A stretch of 64,000 nt of DNA from Aculops lycopersici (Eukaryota > Arthropoda > Arachnida > Trombidiformes > Eriophyidae), in assembly GCA_015350385.1 (NCBI GenBank), contig WNKI01000001.1, positions 89,908 through 153,907 of the forward strand, given 5' to 3'. The notes under the pieces are model-generated. The model saw only the letters and a program-made list of their open reading frames with translations, did no database searches and was not told the DNA's origin. The position numbers and the translations under genes are program-made. Position 1 is the first letter of the stretch; every line of letters starts with the position of its first letter. This document shows, piece by piece, positions 38,601 to 48,989 of the stretch.

Positions 38601-41600
38601 GTTGTCCCGCGGGATTTGCATTGGCGCCCGTCGATTGATTTGCATGCCAGCCACGGTCGTTTATTTCGAGACAGTGAGTCACCAGTCCGTTAGATTTCGA
38701 TCCGATCCGATCCAATCCGAAGTGGTGGTTGTGCGTTTGAGGTAGGGAGATGTGATTGGTTAGCAAACTGCGGAGTGTGACGGTTCGCTCGAGTTATGTG
38801 CGATAGCTATAGTTTCGATTGGCCGGATATGAGCTATTTCCGTCGCCCATAAGTCAACAGGTCCGAGAAAGTTGTTTACCTGGCGACTTGTTTCCAAACC
38901 TCCCTGGGTTTGGAAACAAGAGATCTCATTAGACTGGCCAGCTAGTGATTCCAGTCATGTTAAGCGCGGAACTTGCGGGAACTGCAAACCCGAGCCTCGA
39001 GTCGGCCACTCTAGTTGGAGCCGGAAATGAACTCAGTGGCCTCTAATCTGCATGACTCATGCGGCCGTCTGATTGGAAGACAAACTCAGCCATCTAAACT
39101 CACTGATGAGAGCAAACTGAGACTGAAGCCAACAAACTGCAGCGTTCCAAAGATTCCCGCAACCACGAGCGCCAATGGCAACGATGACATGAACTAGGCC
39201 CAGAGTTGGAAGGCTACGAGCGCCACCGACTTCGAGTTGGTGGCCTTATTTGCTCGCCTCCGTTGTTCTGTTTGCCCTCGCGGGAGCGCAAGTCAAATAG
39301 AGAGCAATGGATCCGCCGCCGCCGACTTCCTGGGCGCGAGTTAAAATTGAATTCAAAATGGATTCCAACTGCGCGGCCAATTGGTACGACGACGCGAGCA
39401 AATAGCAACTTGCAGTTCTGATCTAATTTTGCTATGCGTCACACGGCAAGCGTTGCGCCGGAAGTGGCACAGTTAGCTGCAGCGAGCTCGACGAGTGGAC
39501 AGGAATAGTGATCGTCGCTGGCGAGGAGTTAATTTGATTGGCCCAAGGAGCTGGTCCTGCGTTTCCGTCTGCCTCGCCTCGAGCTGCTGGCATCATCAAT
39601 TAGCCGTTAGTTTTGCTCGCGTTCCCGAGTCGAGGGCGCCGAGTTGTCATTTGGCTTCAGGAGAAGAGCAGCCGAGTGGAAGATATCCGCCTTCGCCAGC
39701 TGAACGGCGGTTCAGCTCGAAAATTCAATAAATTAACTCGCCATCCAATCAGACGCGCCAAGTCCCGCGAGACCTGGCGAGCTTTCGGTGCCTGGAGAAA
39801 ATGCGCGAGACGTCAGAGGAGCGACTGCCACTTCGCACTTTGCGCCTGTCGTCGGCTGTCTCTAGCCCTCTAGCTCATGTCTGTTTGGTTAGCTTCTCCG
39901 GTTCCCCCGGCGCCGCCACTTCCGCCAAATTCAATTCCGCGTCTTGTCACTCGAGCTCCAGGCGCCAGAAAATCACAGAGCGCGAGTTGGAGGCGAGCAA
40001 GCCACTCGGCTCGCCGGTGTCTTGACGCCGCGAACTCGGATTTTGTTGTCGCGCGAGATAATATTGTCCAGCTCATTGAAGCGCGAGACAAGTGAACAGA
40101 CGCGAGGAGTAAATTATGTTGCTCCATTTCCAGTGGCTCGACTTGAAGCTCCAGTCGGAACTCCGACTCGCGGAAGCCAGATGTTCCGCTCAAATGGCCA
40201 ACGTCCAACGATGACTCAGTGCGGACAAATCGCGTTTCAATCATCACTGTGCAATGCCCGCCGAGTTGCTCACTTGCCCGACCTCTCCTGCTCACCGACA
40301 GACTGACTGGCCAGCGACGATGACAACAAACATTCTATCTCGTGGGCGTGGCCTCTGCCCGCTCGACCAGTAACTTGACACTCGTGTTACAGTACAACGC
40401 TGGCCAACATCCCGACGATTACATTTTCAGGGCCTTTGTTGGATTCAGTGGACTCGTCGGGCTCATTAAAGGCGTTGGACTCGCCAGACTCGAGGCGGTT
40501 GCGCAACGAGCGGCCGCTCACATTACTGCGCGCGAGTCGGGCGCAAATAACTCGGACGCCGATAATGGCGATAGTAATGGACGCCAACTTCCGCGACCTC
40601 GAGGGACAGGCGACAGGCAAACGGAGGCCAATCACTTGCGGTTGGCCCACAAGGCTTCTGGCGAAAGATGAGCCGAGTTAGCTTTTAAGTTGCGCCAAGT
40701 GGAGTGAGCAAATAAAGTGTCGCCGCACGCGCCGCCGACTGTCGCCCGGCAAGATATTAAATGCTGCTCCTGCTCCTCCTCGTAGCAATAACATATGATA
40801 GAGTATATATAAATATAAATATCTACGAGGGAGCGAGGGAGGCTAGCAAGCTCAAGTGGCCTACGAGCTCTCAAGTGGCTGGCCTAAGGAGAACATTAGC
40901 GAGCAGAGGCAATAAAACTACCGCAGCTCGCATTGGCGCCAACCTGCGAGTTATGATATCGCGTCAGTGGCCACCAGCAGCCACTCCGGTGTGGCCGCTA
41001 ATTAGCGCGCAGGTAGCAGCCGCTCATCTTCGCTCCAGGTGATTAATTAACTTCGGCCGGCGCAACACCAGCCACCGAGCAAAGAGCAACCTGCAACTTG
41101 GAACTCGATTGAGTTGTCACCTGGAAGTTGGACTGGTTGCTGCTCACGACTGGAAACTCGACTCTCGCAATTTTTTCTCAAAACTTTCCCCCTGGCCAAA
41201 CGGAGAATTGATAGCGCAAATCCGATTGGGGCGCGTGAGATCGAGCGGAGATTTCAGATAGCAACAAACTAGAATCCGAATTCAAACTCAGAGTTAAACT
41301 CCATCGACTTGAGGCCGACGTGCATTTGATGGTAATGATAACGATTATGATAATAACAACATTGGTAACATTATCGAAGCTCAAATTGGAGGTAGCGATC
41401 GAGTCTCACGAGAAAAGTGGCGCCGGCAGTTTGCTAGCTTCTCCGGCCAGAAGAAAGACGCAAATCTGGCCAACAAATCGACCTCTTGGGCAATAAACTA
41501 GCGGCTTACATCGGTCCCGTGACCGAGAGCGCGACGAACCCATCTCTCGGGGGCGTAGACTTGCGGGTCTCTTGCTTCGAAATTAGTTTTGTCGGGATCT

Positions 41601-43005
41601 TGGAGCTGGGCGTGTGAGTGGCGGCGAAACGGGTATCTGGAAAGTTGGCAGCGCATTTGGGAGGGGCGAGGAATTTGCGCAGATCGGTTGAGATTGTAAA
41701 CATGGAAGGGGAACTTAGGTGGCGGCTCGCAAGATAATGGCCGCCACCGCCGCTGAGCCTGAAACTGGAGACAAACGCGCCGAGTGAACTTAAGCCCAAC
41801 ATGCCAGCCGACTGCTCACTTCACCTGGGCGCGAATCAGAGCAACCAGATTGACTAAAGTGACGGGCAAATTTGTGGCCGAGTCTATGGCCGCGGCACCG
41901 AAAACCTCGTGAGGAATCTGCTCAGCTCAGTGGAGGAACCTCAGCGTTTGTGGGGCCGCAAGCGAGAGCCATAAAAGTGGTGGCCCGGGAAGTCGGTGGC
42001 AGTCGGTGGTTGTTTATTTGTTTGCTGTGCGGCTAGCAAACAAATGGAACGCCCAAAGGACCGAGCAGACATCTCGGCGCCGAATTGTCTCCAGTTGTAT
42101 GTTTCGTTTCTATTCGGTTCGGTTCGGTTCGGTTCGGTTCGGTTCGATTCGATTCGATTCGATTCGGTTCGGTTCGGTTCGGTTCGGTTCGGTTCGGTTC
42201 CATTTGGCACACTGTAGCCTCGGTTCGGGTGCACACTAAATACATCGCCGTGGACAAACAAACCCGCGACTGTAGCGACGTCTACTTACATTGTCTTGAT
42301 GCTCCTCAGACTGTCGAAGGTTCCGTTAGCTAAAGTTTCAATGTTGTTATCGTAAAGCGAGAGCAGGTTTAGGTTGGCGAGCGAGCGAAACTGCTCGCGA
42401 TGGATGCACTGGATCGAGTTTGCGTTTAACAGAAGCAACGTTAGCTGACTGAGACCCTCAAACAGGTTCACCGGAAGCTGGCTCAGCTTGTTGCTGTACA
42501 GGATCAGCGAGCTCAGCGCCTGCAGTCCACCGGAAAAGGCCAGCGGATCTAGACGAGCTAAGTTGTTGTTTGAGAGGTCGATTCGTTGGAGCTTGTGGAG
42601 ACCCTGAAACGCGAACGCCGGCAACTCAGTCAGGTTGTTGCGCTCCAGTTTGATTCGCTTGGTATCGCGCGGAAAGCTCGTGGGTACGCGCTGTAGATTT
42701 CGATTAGAGCAGTCGACGAGTCCCACGGAATCACACCTACAACTCGAGGGACAGGCATCATCTGGTTCCTCGCTGGCCATTTGCGGCGACTGCTGCCTGG
42801 TGTCTTGAGCGTGTTGTTGCTGTCTTGCCGGCCTGTTTAAGTGAACCGAGTAGTTGGTGTTGTAAAACTGGGGCGAGTGGGCTGGTTGAAGTTGATGGTA
42901 GAGGAAGGAGTTGACTGGGTCAATCTGGAGGCCAATTGAGCAATACAACACGGCGGCCAGGAGGGTCAGCCTTTTCAACTTGGTGTCTTGATGATGCGGC
43001 GACAT
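35616..43005 (-). CDS. slit: Shortened Slit-like axon guidance ligand, four exons
   Basis: Exons 43005-42290, 38594-38428, 37599-37347 and 36648-35616; all junctions are GT-AG and frame-consistent (phases 2, 1, 2), giving 722 residues. Order: signal peptide 9-33; LRRNT from Cys85 (CPSSCRC); leucine-rich repeats 115-240; LRRCT 243-294 (KNPLHCNCNLKWLANYL); Pro-rich hinge; a second LRRNT 309-322 (CPAGCQC) with only about two repeats; EGF 439-484 and EGF 487-524 (NIDDC...CQNGAMCVDGVNSYKC); linker; C-terminal cystine knot about 601-676. The repeat block matches Slit domain 2, the Robo-binding domain (LLLNAN, LSLYDNNI, LANGTF). Drosophila Slit is about 1,480 residues with four LRR blocks, seven EGFs and a laminin G domain; here D1, most of D3, D4, five EGFs and laminin G are absent. 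Introns are 3695, 828 and 698 bp, by far the longest here. Confidence 0.85.
38887..38920. repeat. Perfect inverted repeat, 14 bp arms and 6 bp loop
   Basis: CTTGTTTCCAAACC, loop TCCCTG, then GGTTTGGAAACAAG. It would fold in either strand of DNA or RNA. It lies within Slit intron 1 about 290 bp upstream of exon 2's acceptor in sense orientation. Confidence 0.85.
42116..42200 (+). repeat. Pentanucleotide tandem array, (GGTTC)6(GATTC)4(GGTTC)7
   Basis: Seventeen 5 bp units, 85 bp in all, in Slit intron 1 about 90 bp inside the donor. The variant GATTC units are contiguous in the middle. It is open in several frames because of its period, giving RFGSV-type peptides that should not be annotated as genes. 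Confidence 0.95.
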
Positions 43006-43468
43006 TTTGTGGCTCTTGGGTCTTTTGTCTTGCTGATTGATGCTGGACAACTTGAGTCTTGGCAAAATTACTTGATAGCCGAGTGGCTGAGTGCTTGGGT
43101 TTTTGCTGTCGACCACATGAGTTCTAGTCGGAGTCGAGTCGCGTTGAGTACTGAACCACGCGCTGACTACCGACAGACCCACCGATCCCTCCGAAGTCGG
43201 TGGTCTACTGACCCCCTCCGATGGCCGTTATAGGTGCATACAAAAGAGGGGGAGGCAATTTGTGAGCTCCCGACGCGCATGCTCAAGACCCGCTACCGAA
43301 GGCGCCACCGAAATTGGTAGCCGAGTAGATCACGTCGAAATTGTGATCCACCGACCATCAGATTGACTGTGCACTTGTCCATCAAAAACCACAGATTCCC
43401 ACAGTAAACGAGATTGTGACAGACATCAAAATCAAGATCAAAACAACGAGATACAAGTTTTACTATCA
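43006..43468. promoter_or_regulatory. Slit 5' region / HTATSF1 3' flank
   Basis: 463 bp. The frame of Slit exon 1 stays open upstream of the ATG to about 43182 but without an ATG. GC-rich, no clear TATA box. Confidence 0.35.
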
Positions 43469-44368
43469 CTATTTCGCGTCTCTTACCGCCGAGTCGCCAT
43501 CTCCGCGCTCCACCCCCTGGTCCACGGATTCATCCTCATCCTCTTGGTCGGACTTTTGGATATCTTCGTGCCACTGTTTCAGTCTCTGCTCGGCCTCCTC
43601 GTCCGTCTCCTTGATCTTATACTTTGTTTTCCCATCCCATAGTTCGGCTACCACAAGCCGCCCGGCGTAGGGAAGCCCACTTAGCGCCCTGACACATGCC
43701 TCCGCCCGGTCCGAGGTGGCGAAAGTGACCGCCACTACGCCCTCAGGATGCTTGTCGAAAATTTCCACTCGTCTTGGCTCGGTTACAAGTTCCCTGCACT
43801 TGTATTCGACGTCCTCTCTGAGTTCTAATAGCAAATCTAAATCTGTGAGCAGTTCCTCAGGTGTAAACATGTTCTTTAGGATCACCTTCTTTTGCTTCAC
43901 CTCGACTTTCTCCGACTCCTCCCAAGACAACATAGCGTTTACCTTCTTCTTCTGCTTCAATTTTGATTTAGGGTCTAGAACTCGCGGCTTCTTCGAGGGA
44001 TCATATTCACCCTTAATCTGGAATCTAGCCCTTTCACATTTAAGCTTGTGCTTTTCGTCGTACATGTAACCGTCAAGTAATTCTATTGCAAGATCCACTG
44101 ACTCAATGCGAGCATAACAGCAACTTGCGTCACCCTTAAAGTTACCCTCTTGATCTTTGTACATTTTGTAGTTTAATGGACTACCTGGAATCCTTTTCTT
44201 ATCGATGATTCCATACTTCTTCATGAGATCGAGAAATTCTTCCTCCGTCATGCTAGTTGGAAGACCGCTCACGTAAACAAACCGATTCTGACTCTCGTCC
44301 ATCTCAAACCACTCGGCCTTTCTCTTGCTGGTCGTGGGCTTTTCGCCATCTGTTTCTGATGACTCCAT
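43469..44368 (-). CDS. HTATSF1: HTATSF1/Cus2-like U2 snRNP factor
   Basis: A 299-residue protein with two RNA-recognition folds. RRM1 at about 29-118 (RFVYVSGLPTSMTEEEFLDLMKKYGII; human-type VYVSGLPPDI). The UHM-type second RRM is at about 160-250, ending GRLVVAELWDGKTKYKI (human ETWDGTTDY), and is the SF3B1-binding fold. Between them is the conserved KPRVLDPKSKLKQKKK linker. The protein escorts 17S U2 snRNP and is displaced when pre-mRNA binds. The long acidic C-terminal tail of the human protein (755 aa) is reduced to about 40 residues. Intronless. Confidence 0.9.
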   Translation of the reverse strand: MESSETDGEKPTTSKRKAEWFEMDESQNRFVYVSGLPTSMTEEEFLDLMKKYGIIDKKRIPGSPLNYKMYKDQEGNFKGDASCCYARIESVDLAIELLDGYMYDEKHKLKCERARFQIKGEYDPSKKPRVLDPKSKLKQKKKVNAMLSWEESEKVEVKQKKVILKNMFTPEELLTDLDLLLELREDVEYKCRELVTEPRRVEIFDKHPEGVVAVTFATSDRAEACVRALSGLPYAGRLVVAELWDGKTKYKIKETDEEAEQRLKQWHEDIQKSDQEDEDESVDQGVERGDGDSAVRDAK

Positions 44369-44841
44369 GTCTTTTCAGAAGAATTACTATCATCCAGTTT
44401 GCAATAAATTAATATTCTACCTCCCGTATAATAAATCATCGAGGTAGATGAACCTTGAGACCAATAGATTACATGTTTGCTGATTCCGCGATCCGCACAA
44501 GAAAGCCAATAATTTCGTGCTAGTCGCTCGTGCTGAAGAACGGGCCGCCGGCTGAACGCGAGTCCGTTTGCCGCTCAAATGCTAACATCAAACAAACATT
44601 CCAGCTGATGAGCAAAAATACTTCCATCAGCTCAACTTGTTGAATCTGTATCAAGAACCCTTCCAATCTGCAGCTCGTTCCCAATATTGATCTCTAGTAG
44701 TTGCATTTATAAACTTGAAGGGTCTATTTTTTATTTCCATGACAAATTCTATTTGCACGTATTAGGTTAAAATGACAATCAAGCTCAACCACATGTAACT
44801 TTAAGAATCAACCAATCTCATGCAATACTCAGATAGTTGCC
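44369..44841. promoter_or_regulatory. Divergent promoter region, HTATSF1 / XKR
   Basis: 473 bp between outward-reading genes. Nothing coding and no TATA box. Confidence 0.35.
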
Positions 44842-46245
44842 ATGAGTTCACCAAGAGGCGAAACTCAGGCAAACACCTCAATCGATCGGCTCTCGAGTTG
44901 CCGATTGGATACTAGCTTTACACGGCTACCTCACTCAGCATGCATTTGGCCTGGAGTTCAGGATTTTCGGGAAAAGACGAACGAGAATGAAATTTCTATC
45001 GAGGAGGTCGTTACGACCAGAAGATTCAATGGTTTGAACAATGCAGCCAATAGAGCTAGATCAACTAATTTAGAGCAACTAGGATTTTCAGGAGACGACA
45101 GTATTATCGGCGAAACGACGACTATAGATCTAACAGATGGGGTCGACCTTCGAACCAAGAGGCTCGAAATGTCATTCAGCCTCCTAGATGCAGCATCTCT
45201 GATATTCTCCATGTCTAGTTTCTATCTGGACTTGGTAACTGATATCGCAGTCGCCTGCTTCCACTATTTAAACAAAGACTATTGGTACTGCGCTCTCACC
45301 ATGGCCTTTGTAATAATGCCAAACTTAGTTACCACATCCATAAGCTTACGGTGGTACCTCGCCGATGCGAGGATAGAAGGAGCAGAGCCAGTCTCAAAAA
45401 CCCAATGGATTGTGAGGTTTTTCTTTCATGTTTTCCAGATAGGACCCGTGTTAAGATATTATGAATCACTCCAGTACGGACTCAAGTTCAGGAAGACGGA
45501 GGATCCTGTGGAAAAGCGTAAGATTTACATGAAGATGATATACGAGGATGCAGATGCAACCATGTTGCGTTTATTCGAGTCTTTCATGGAGTCAGCGCCA
45601 CAGTTGATGCTTCAGATGTACATCATAACCAGGAACTACCCTTTCGACGATTACGAATATTGGACAGCTATTCTTCAAGTAATCTCAATTTCAAGCTCAC
45701 TAGTATCAATATCATGGTCACTTGTCTCTTACAGCAAGTCACTGAGGATATCTCTTCCGAACAAGGTGCCGATGACTTACTGGAGCATCGCCGTCATGTT
45801 TCTATGGGAGTTCTTTTCGGTTACGGCGAGAATGTTGGCGCTGGCGCTATTCACATCAACTTTCGTCCGTTATGTCGGCTTTGTTTGTCTCGGACATTGG
45901 GCATTCATGACACTCTGGATCGTAACCATGAAAACCAACTTCTGCAACACCAAGTGCGAGGAGCTAGGTTTTAATGCAGTCTTAGGTGTGATATTCATTT
46001 TCTGCTACTTCAACCCAATCGACAATGCAACACGATTCAGGTATCTCATTTTCTACGTGTTCATGTTCTTCGAGAACTCAGTGCTCATGTATTTCTGGGT
46101 CAAAGGATCAAACTACGAGCTTTGGATAAAACACCTTGCAGTTTTTACCCACTACACATCGTTTAGTATGGGCCTAATATTGATGTTGATTTACTACAGG
46201 TGGTTTCATCCGACAGGTGGAATTCGTATATTTAGGATAGGATAG
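44842..46245 (+). CDS. XK-related (XKR) family membrane protein, candidate phospholipid scramblase
   Basis: A 467-residue multipass protein. Family marks: FYLDLVTDIAVACFHYLNKDYWYCALTM (XKR first helices), RYYESLQYGLKFRK, DADATMLRLFESFMESAPQLMLQMYII (XKR LRLFETFLESAPQLVLQLYI block), and a run of C-terminal helices. Some XKR members (human XKR4/8/9, worm CED-8) expose phosphatidylserine after caspase cleavage. The 110-residue hydrophilic N-terminus contains DLTDG (96-100), a DxxD|G caspase-3-type site just before the first helix, comparable in place to the CED-3 site of CED-8; cleavage is inference. Two of the longest helical blocks carry no charged interruption. Intronless. Confidence 0.9.
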   Translation: MSSPRGETQANTSIDRLSSCRLDTSFTRLPHSACIWPGVQDFREKTNENEISIEEVVTTRRFNGLNNAANRARSTNLEQLGFSGDDSIIGETTTIDLTDGVDLRTKRLEMSFSLLDAASLIFSMSSFYLDLVTDIAVACFHYLNKDYWYCALTMAFVIMPNLVTTSISLRWYLADARIEGAEPVSKTQWIVRFFFHVFQIGPVLRYYESLQYGLKFRKTEDPVEKRKIYMKMIYEDADATMLRLFESFMESAPQLMLQMYIITRNYPFDDYEYWTAILQVISISSSLVSISWSLVSYSKSLRISLPNKVPMTYWSIAVMFLWEFFSVTARMLALALFTSTFVRYVGFVCLGHWAFMTLWIVTMKTNFCNTKCEELGFNAVLGVIFIFCYFNPIDNATRFRYLIFYVFMFFENSVLMYFWVKGSNYELWIKHLAVFTHYTSFSMGLILMLIYYRWFHPTGGIRIFRIG

Positions 46246-46360
46246 CCTATGAACTCAAGACAAAAATCTCAACTAAATCATCAAAATTTATTGTTACTGC
46301 TCGACAATTGACTTTGCAAGTCTACCAATTTATTCTACCAAATAAAATAGAAAACACCAA

Positions 46361-48304
46361 TTATGTCTCGATAATTTTGCGTATGTCATCTAGTGACTCA
46401 TTCAAAGCTTGCACAAATTGCGTATTATTTCTCTTATCTTTGAAGCTAGAGACTAGGACACCAAAGTTAGCGTCAACGTATCCGTAACCCAAACCGAAGC
46501 CGTCCGGTACAACAGGTGCAAAGCCGCCACCGGCGAAACACTCACCATAAAGTGTCGACGTCGATAGTGTGTAATGTTGACTTTGCAAGTACAATGGGTC
46601 GCTGAAGAAACTGGGTAGATCCCCGACGTCACGCTTGGCCATCTCCTTAAGTGCAAACAGGTGTCTGTCGAATCCATCGCCCATTGATGCCTCCTTACAG
46701 AGCTGATAGTGTTTAGCCGAGGCAGAGGCCAGGATCTGTTTCATCTCGTCTCGTGGTTTGGCTTGACTTGCATCAAGTCTGCCTCGCACGATGGCATCAC
46801 ACGCCAAATTGGTCTTCTGGGTGCATGGCCTCACAGTTTCAGTTCTACCGCCTCGGAATGCTGCAGTTGAGCAAGATTCGTAGGTGACAGGTGTGCAGTT
46901 ATAGAGTTTTCTGAACGCTAGCTGAAAACTGAGCTGACTCATGGCATCCGGACTCAAGTTGTTTTTCTTAAAGTAGTCTTTGTTCAACTTTGAGTATTCG
47001 ACGGCCCCCAACTCCAAGTTGCTGGTAACTTCGAGATGCTGTTGCCGGCTGTGATTGATTGACTCTTTAAGTCTCGTGTCCAAATCAAAGTCCAATCTCT
47101 CGACTGATGCCTTCGCCGGATCCATATTTTTGATTGGCCCTTCAATCTGCGGATTTTTGGTGCTGTCATTGAAGGTGTCATTGAAGAAACGAAGAATAGC
47201 GACTCCATCGCCCCAACTGTGCTCAAAGTTAATGCACGAATGTCCGCCCTTAGTAATGACGATAGAGAAAGACTTGTCGAACCACCGGTTGAGCGGCCGG
47301 TTCGGTTGGGCACCGTGTAAAAAGTTGTGACAAGCCTCAATCTTTTGTTTCGGCTCATAAGCGACATCGTCCAAACAGATTGCGAAGATAGCCGAGTCAA
47401 CTTTCTCAAGATTTCTCTGATTTTTCTCACTCAAGCTCACCAGGTGTTCGCGCTCGATAGCCCAAAAGTTACGCTCGGCGCTAGTTAACTCGGTAATACT
47501 CAATGAGCTTGCTGTTGGAGAAGGCTGGTTGACAATATGATGCATATTGGCATAGATCCTCTCAGGCTCCAACAGATCTCCATTATCGTCGAGAACATCG
47601 AAGGTGTAGAACTGACCATTCCTCAGCACAACAACATGACGATTAGTTTTCGGGTCAGATTTGAGAATCTCATCTTTGTCTTGTCTAGGTATCCGAGTTG
47701 AGTTGAACAAGTTCTTGTACTGGCTCATATCCAAAGGGAATGCCTTGAAAGCGAATGATACATAGGTCGCAATGGCTTCGGGGGTGAGTGCCATGACATC
47801 TTTGTAAAAATTGGATTTTGTAGTCTTTTTCGGGTTCAGGTGAAACACCTCTGGCTCCAAGACATTCTCTTCGAGTGACCTTTTGAATCTCATGGCACTT
47901 ATTAGGAAGTTGGATCCTCTCACAGCTTGATCGTTGAGTTGATCAGAGTTAGCGTCACGCCAGGCTAAGAACGGGTTGAAGTTTAGAGGCAAAGGCACTC
48001 GAGACGACAGGTACATGTCGAACCAGAACTCGTTGATGTAGCTGGTGTGTGAGACCGACTTGTCGTAATGCAATAAGTCCTTGTGCAACCTCGGGGCATC
48101 AAATTCGAGAAAATCGTCGGCACTAATTCTGGACGAGATAAGACGGGCGTCTTCAGAGAAAATTGGATCAAGGGCATCTTTATAACGCTCTACCGTCTTC
48201 TCGAGTTTCGGTATCTTGAGCCGAGGAAGAGAACGTTGGAACTTGTCAGTAGGAATCTTGCTCTTCTGCAAATACTGGTAGGCTGCCCCAGTTAGGCGTG
48301 ACAT
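46361..48304 (-). CDS. CPT2: Carnitine O-palmitoyltransferase 2
   Basis: A 647-residue carnitine acyltransferase that remakes acyl-CoA from acylcarnitine on the matrix side of the inner mitochondrial membrane. Near the N-terminus, YLQKSKIPTDKFQRSLPRLKIPKLE matches human [25 protein letters not shown]. Then HTSYINEFWFDMYLS, LNFNPFLAW, LEPEVFHLNP, and the catalytic His in NFEHSWGDGVAILRFFN near residue 361. The C-terminal TLSTSTLYG and GGFAPVVPDGFGLGY are conserved. Only about 10 residues precede YLQKS, so the usual cleaved presequence is missing unless there is an unseen upstream exon. Intronless. Confidence 0.95.
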   Translation of the reverse strand: MSRLTGAAYQYLQKSKIPTDKFQRSLPRLKIPKLEKTVERYKDALDPIFSEDARLISSRISADDFLEFDAPRLHKDLLHYDKSVSHTSYINEFWFDMYLSSRVPLPLNFNPFLAWRDANSDQLNDQAVRGSNFLISAMRFKRSLEENVLEPEVFHLNPKKTTKSNFYKDVMALTPEAIATYVSFAFKAFPLDMSQYKNLFNSTRIPRQDKDEILKSDPKTNRHVVVLRNGQFYTFDVLDDNGDLLEPERIYANMHHIVNQPSPTASSLSITELTSAERNFWAIEREHLVSLSEKNQRNLEKVDSAIFAICLDDVAYEPKQKIEACHNFLHGAQPNRPLNRWFDKSFSIVITKGGHSCINFEHSWGDGVAILRFFNDTFNDSTKNPQIEGPIKNMDPAKASVERLDFDLDTRLKESINHSRQQHLEVTSNLELGAVEYSKLNKDYFKKNNLSPDAMSQLSFQLAFRKLYNCTPVTYESCSTAAFRGGRTETVRPCTQKTNLACDAIVRGRLDASQAKPRDEMKQILASASAKHYQLCKEASMGDGFDRHLFALKEMAKRDVGDLPSFFSDPLYLQSQHYTLSTSTLYGECFAGGGFAPVVPDGFGLGYGYVDANFGVLVSSFKDKRNNTQFVQALNESLDDIRKIIET

Positions 48305-48989
48305 CTTGCGAATTGCTTGGTTTTGGTCCTTTTGCAATCGATTGATAATAACGACTGCTTGACATTCAAGATAAGGTTTATTTACACAAATTCATCAGGT
48401 GGTTTGTGTTATTAAGTGCGATTCTTGTGCTTGCAGATCTGTGCACGAAATACAGAGGATTCAATAGCAGCTCTTCAAATTATTCTCGCCTCTGGTATTG
48501 ATTGCTTCATTATTGATTTCTCTTACCGGCTTTGGTCAAGCAATGAATATCATGAGTCATTTATCTCGGGATATATATTATATATTACCTTCGATGAGGG
48601 TATTACTCTGTTGGTTGTGCCAACTCAGAAAACTATCACAAGTTACAACAAAGTCGCCTGAAGTTTAGAGGCCATAACTTGAACTGTGCACGAGTTTATG
48701 ACAGTCTCTTGGTAAAATTCGAACCATAATTGGATTACTCAGATGGATTCGATATCTGAATAGCAAACCCCCGTTAAACAATCACCATGTGACTTTTAAA
48801 TCTCCAAATCTTGCGTGAGCTTATCGGGCCCATTCAGAAGAGCAGTCGAGTCGGTACGCGTGGGTTCCTCTGTGCTTGTCAGATAATTGAACGCAAAAGA
48901 GCACGTCGGAAGAACTTGAGGTTTATTGGACTGAACGAACCAAATAATTCTTGTTTTTATTTGTCTCAAGACCTCCTGATTTGCCCAAA
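48305..48989. promoter_or_regulatory. Divergent region, CPT2 / NEMF
   Basis: 685 bp. GCAAG directly before the CPT2 ATG could be a weak acceptor. Includes a TATATATTATATATTA tract near 48570-48588. No gene was seen. Confidence 0.35.

Larger units (their letters stand above)
38595..42289 (-). other. Slit intron 1
   Basis: 3.7 kb intron with donor GTAAGT at 42289 and acceptor CACACAG at 38595. It has a perfect hairpin (38887-38920) and a pentanucleotide array (42116-42200). Many short open frames appear on both strands, none with family features. A first intron this long suggests enhancers. Confidence 0.7.

Noticed and set aside
41941..42333. Frames coding repeated RFGSV, FGSVR or TEPNR units
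   Set aside because: Direct product of the pentanucleotide array, open in several frames on both strands, and inside Slit intron 1.
43055..43100. tRNA-like GCCGAGTGGCTGAG segment
   Set aside because: It resembles a Leu/Ser tRNA D-arm, but no B-box, acceptor stem or anticodon arm follows; it lies in the Slit upstream region.
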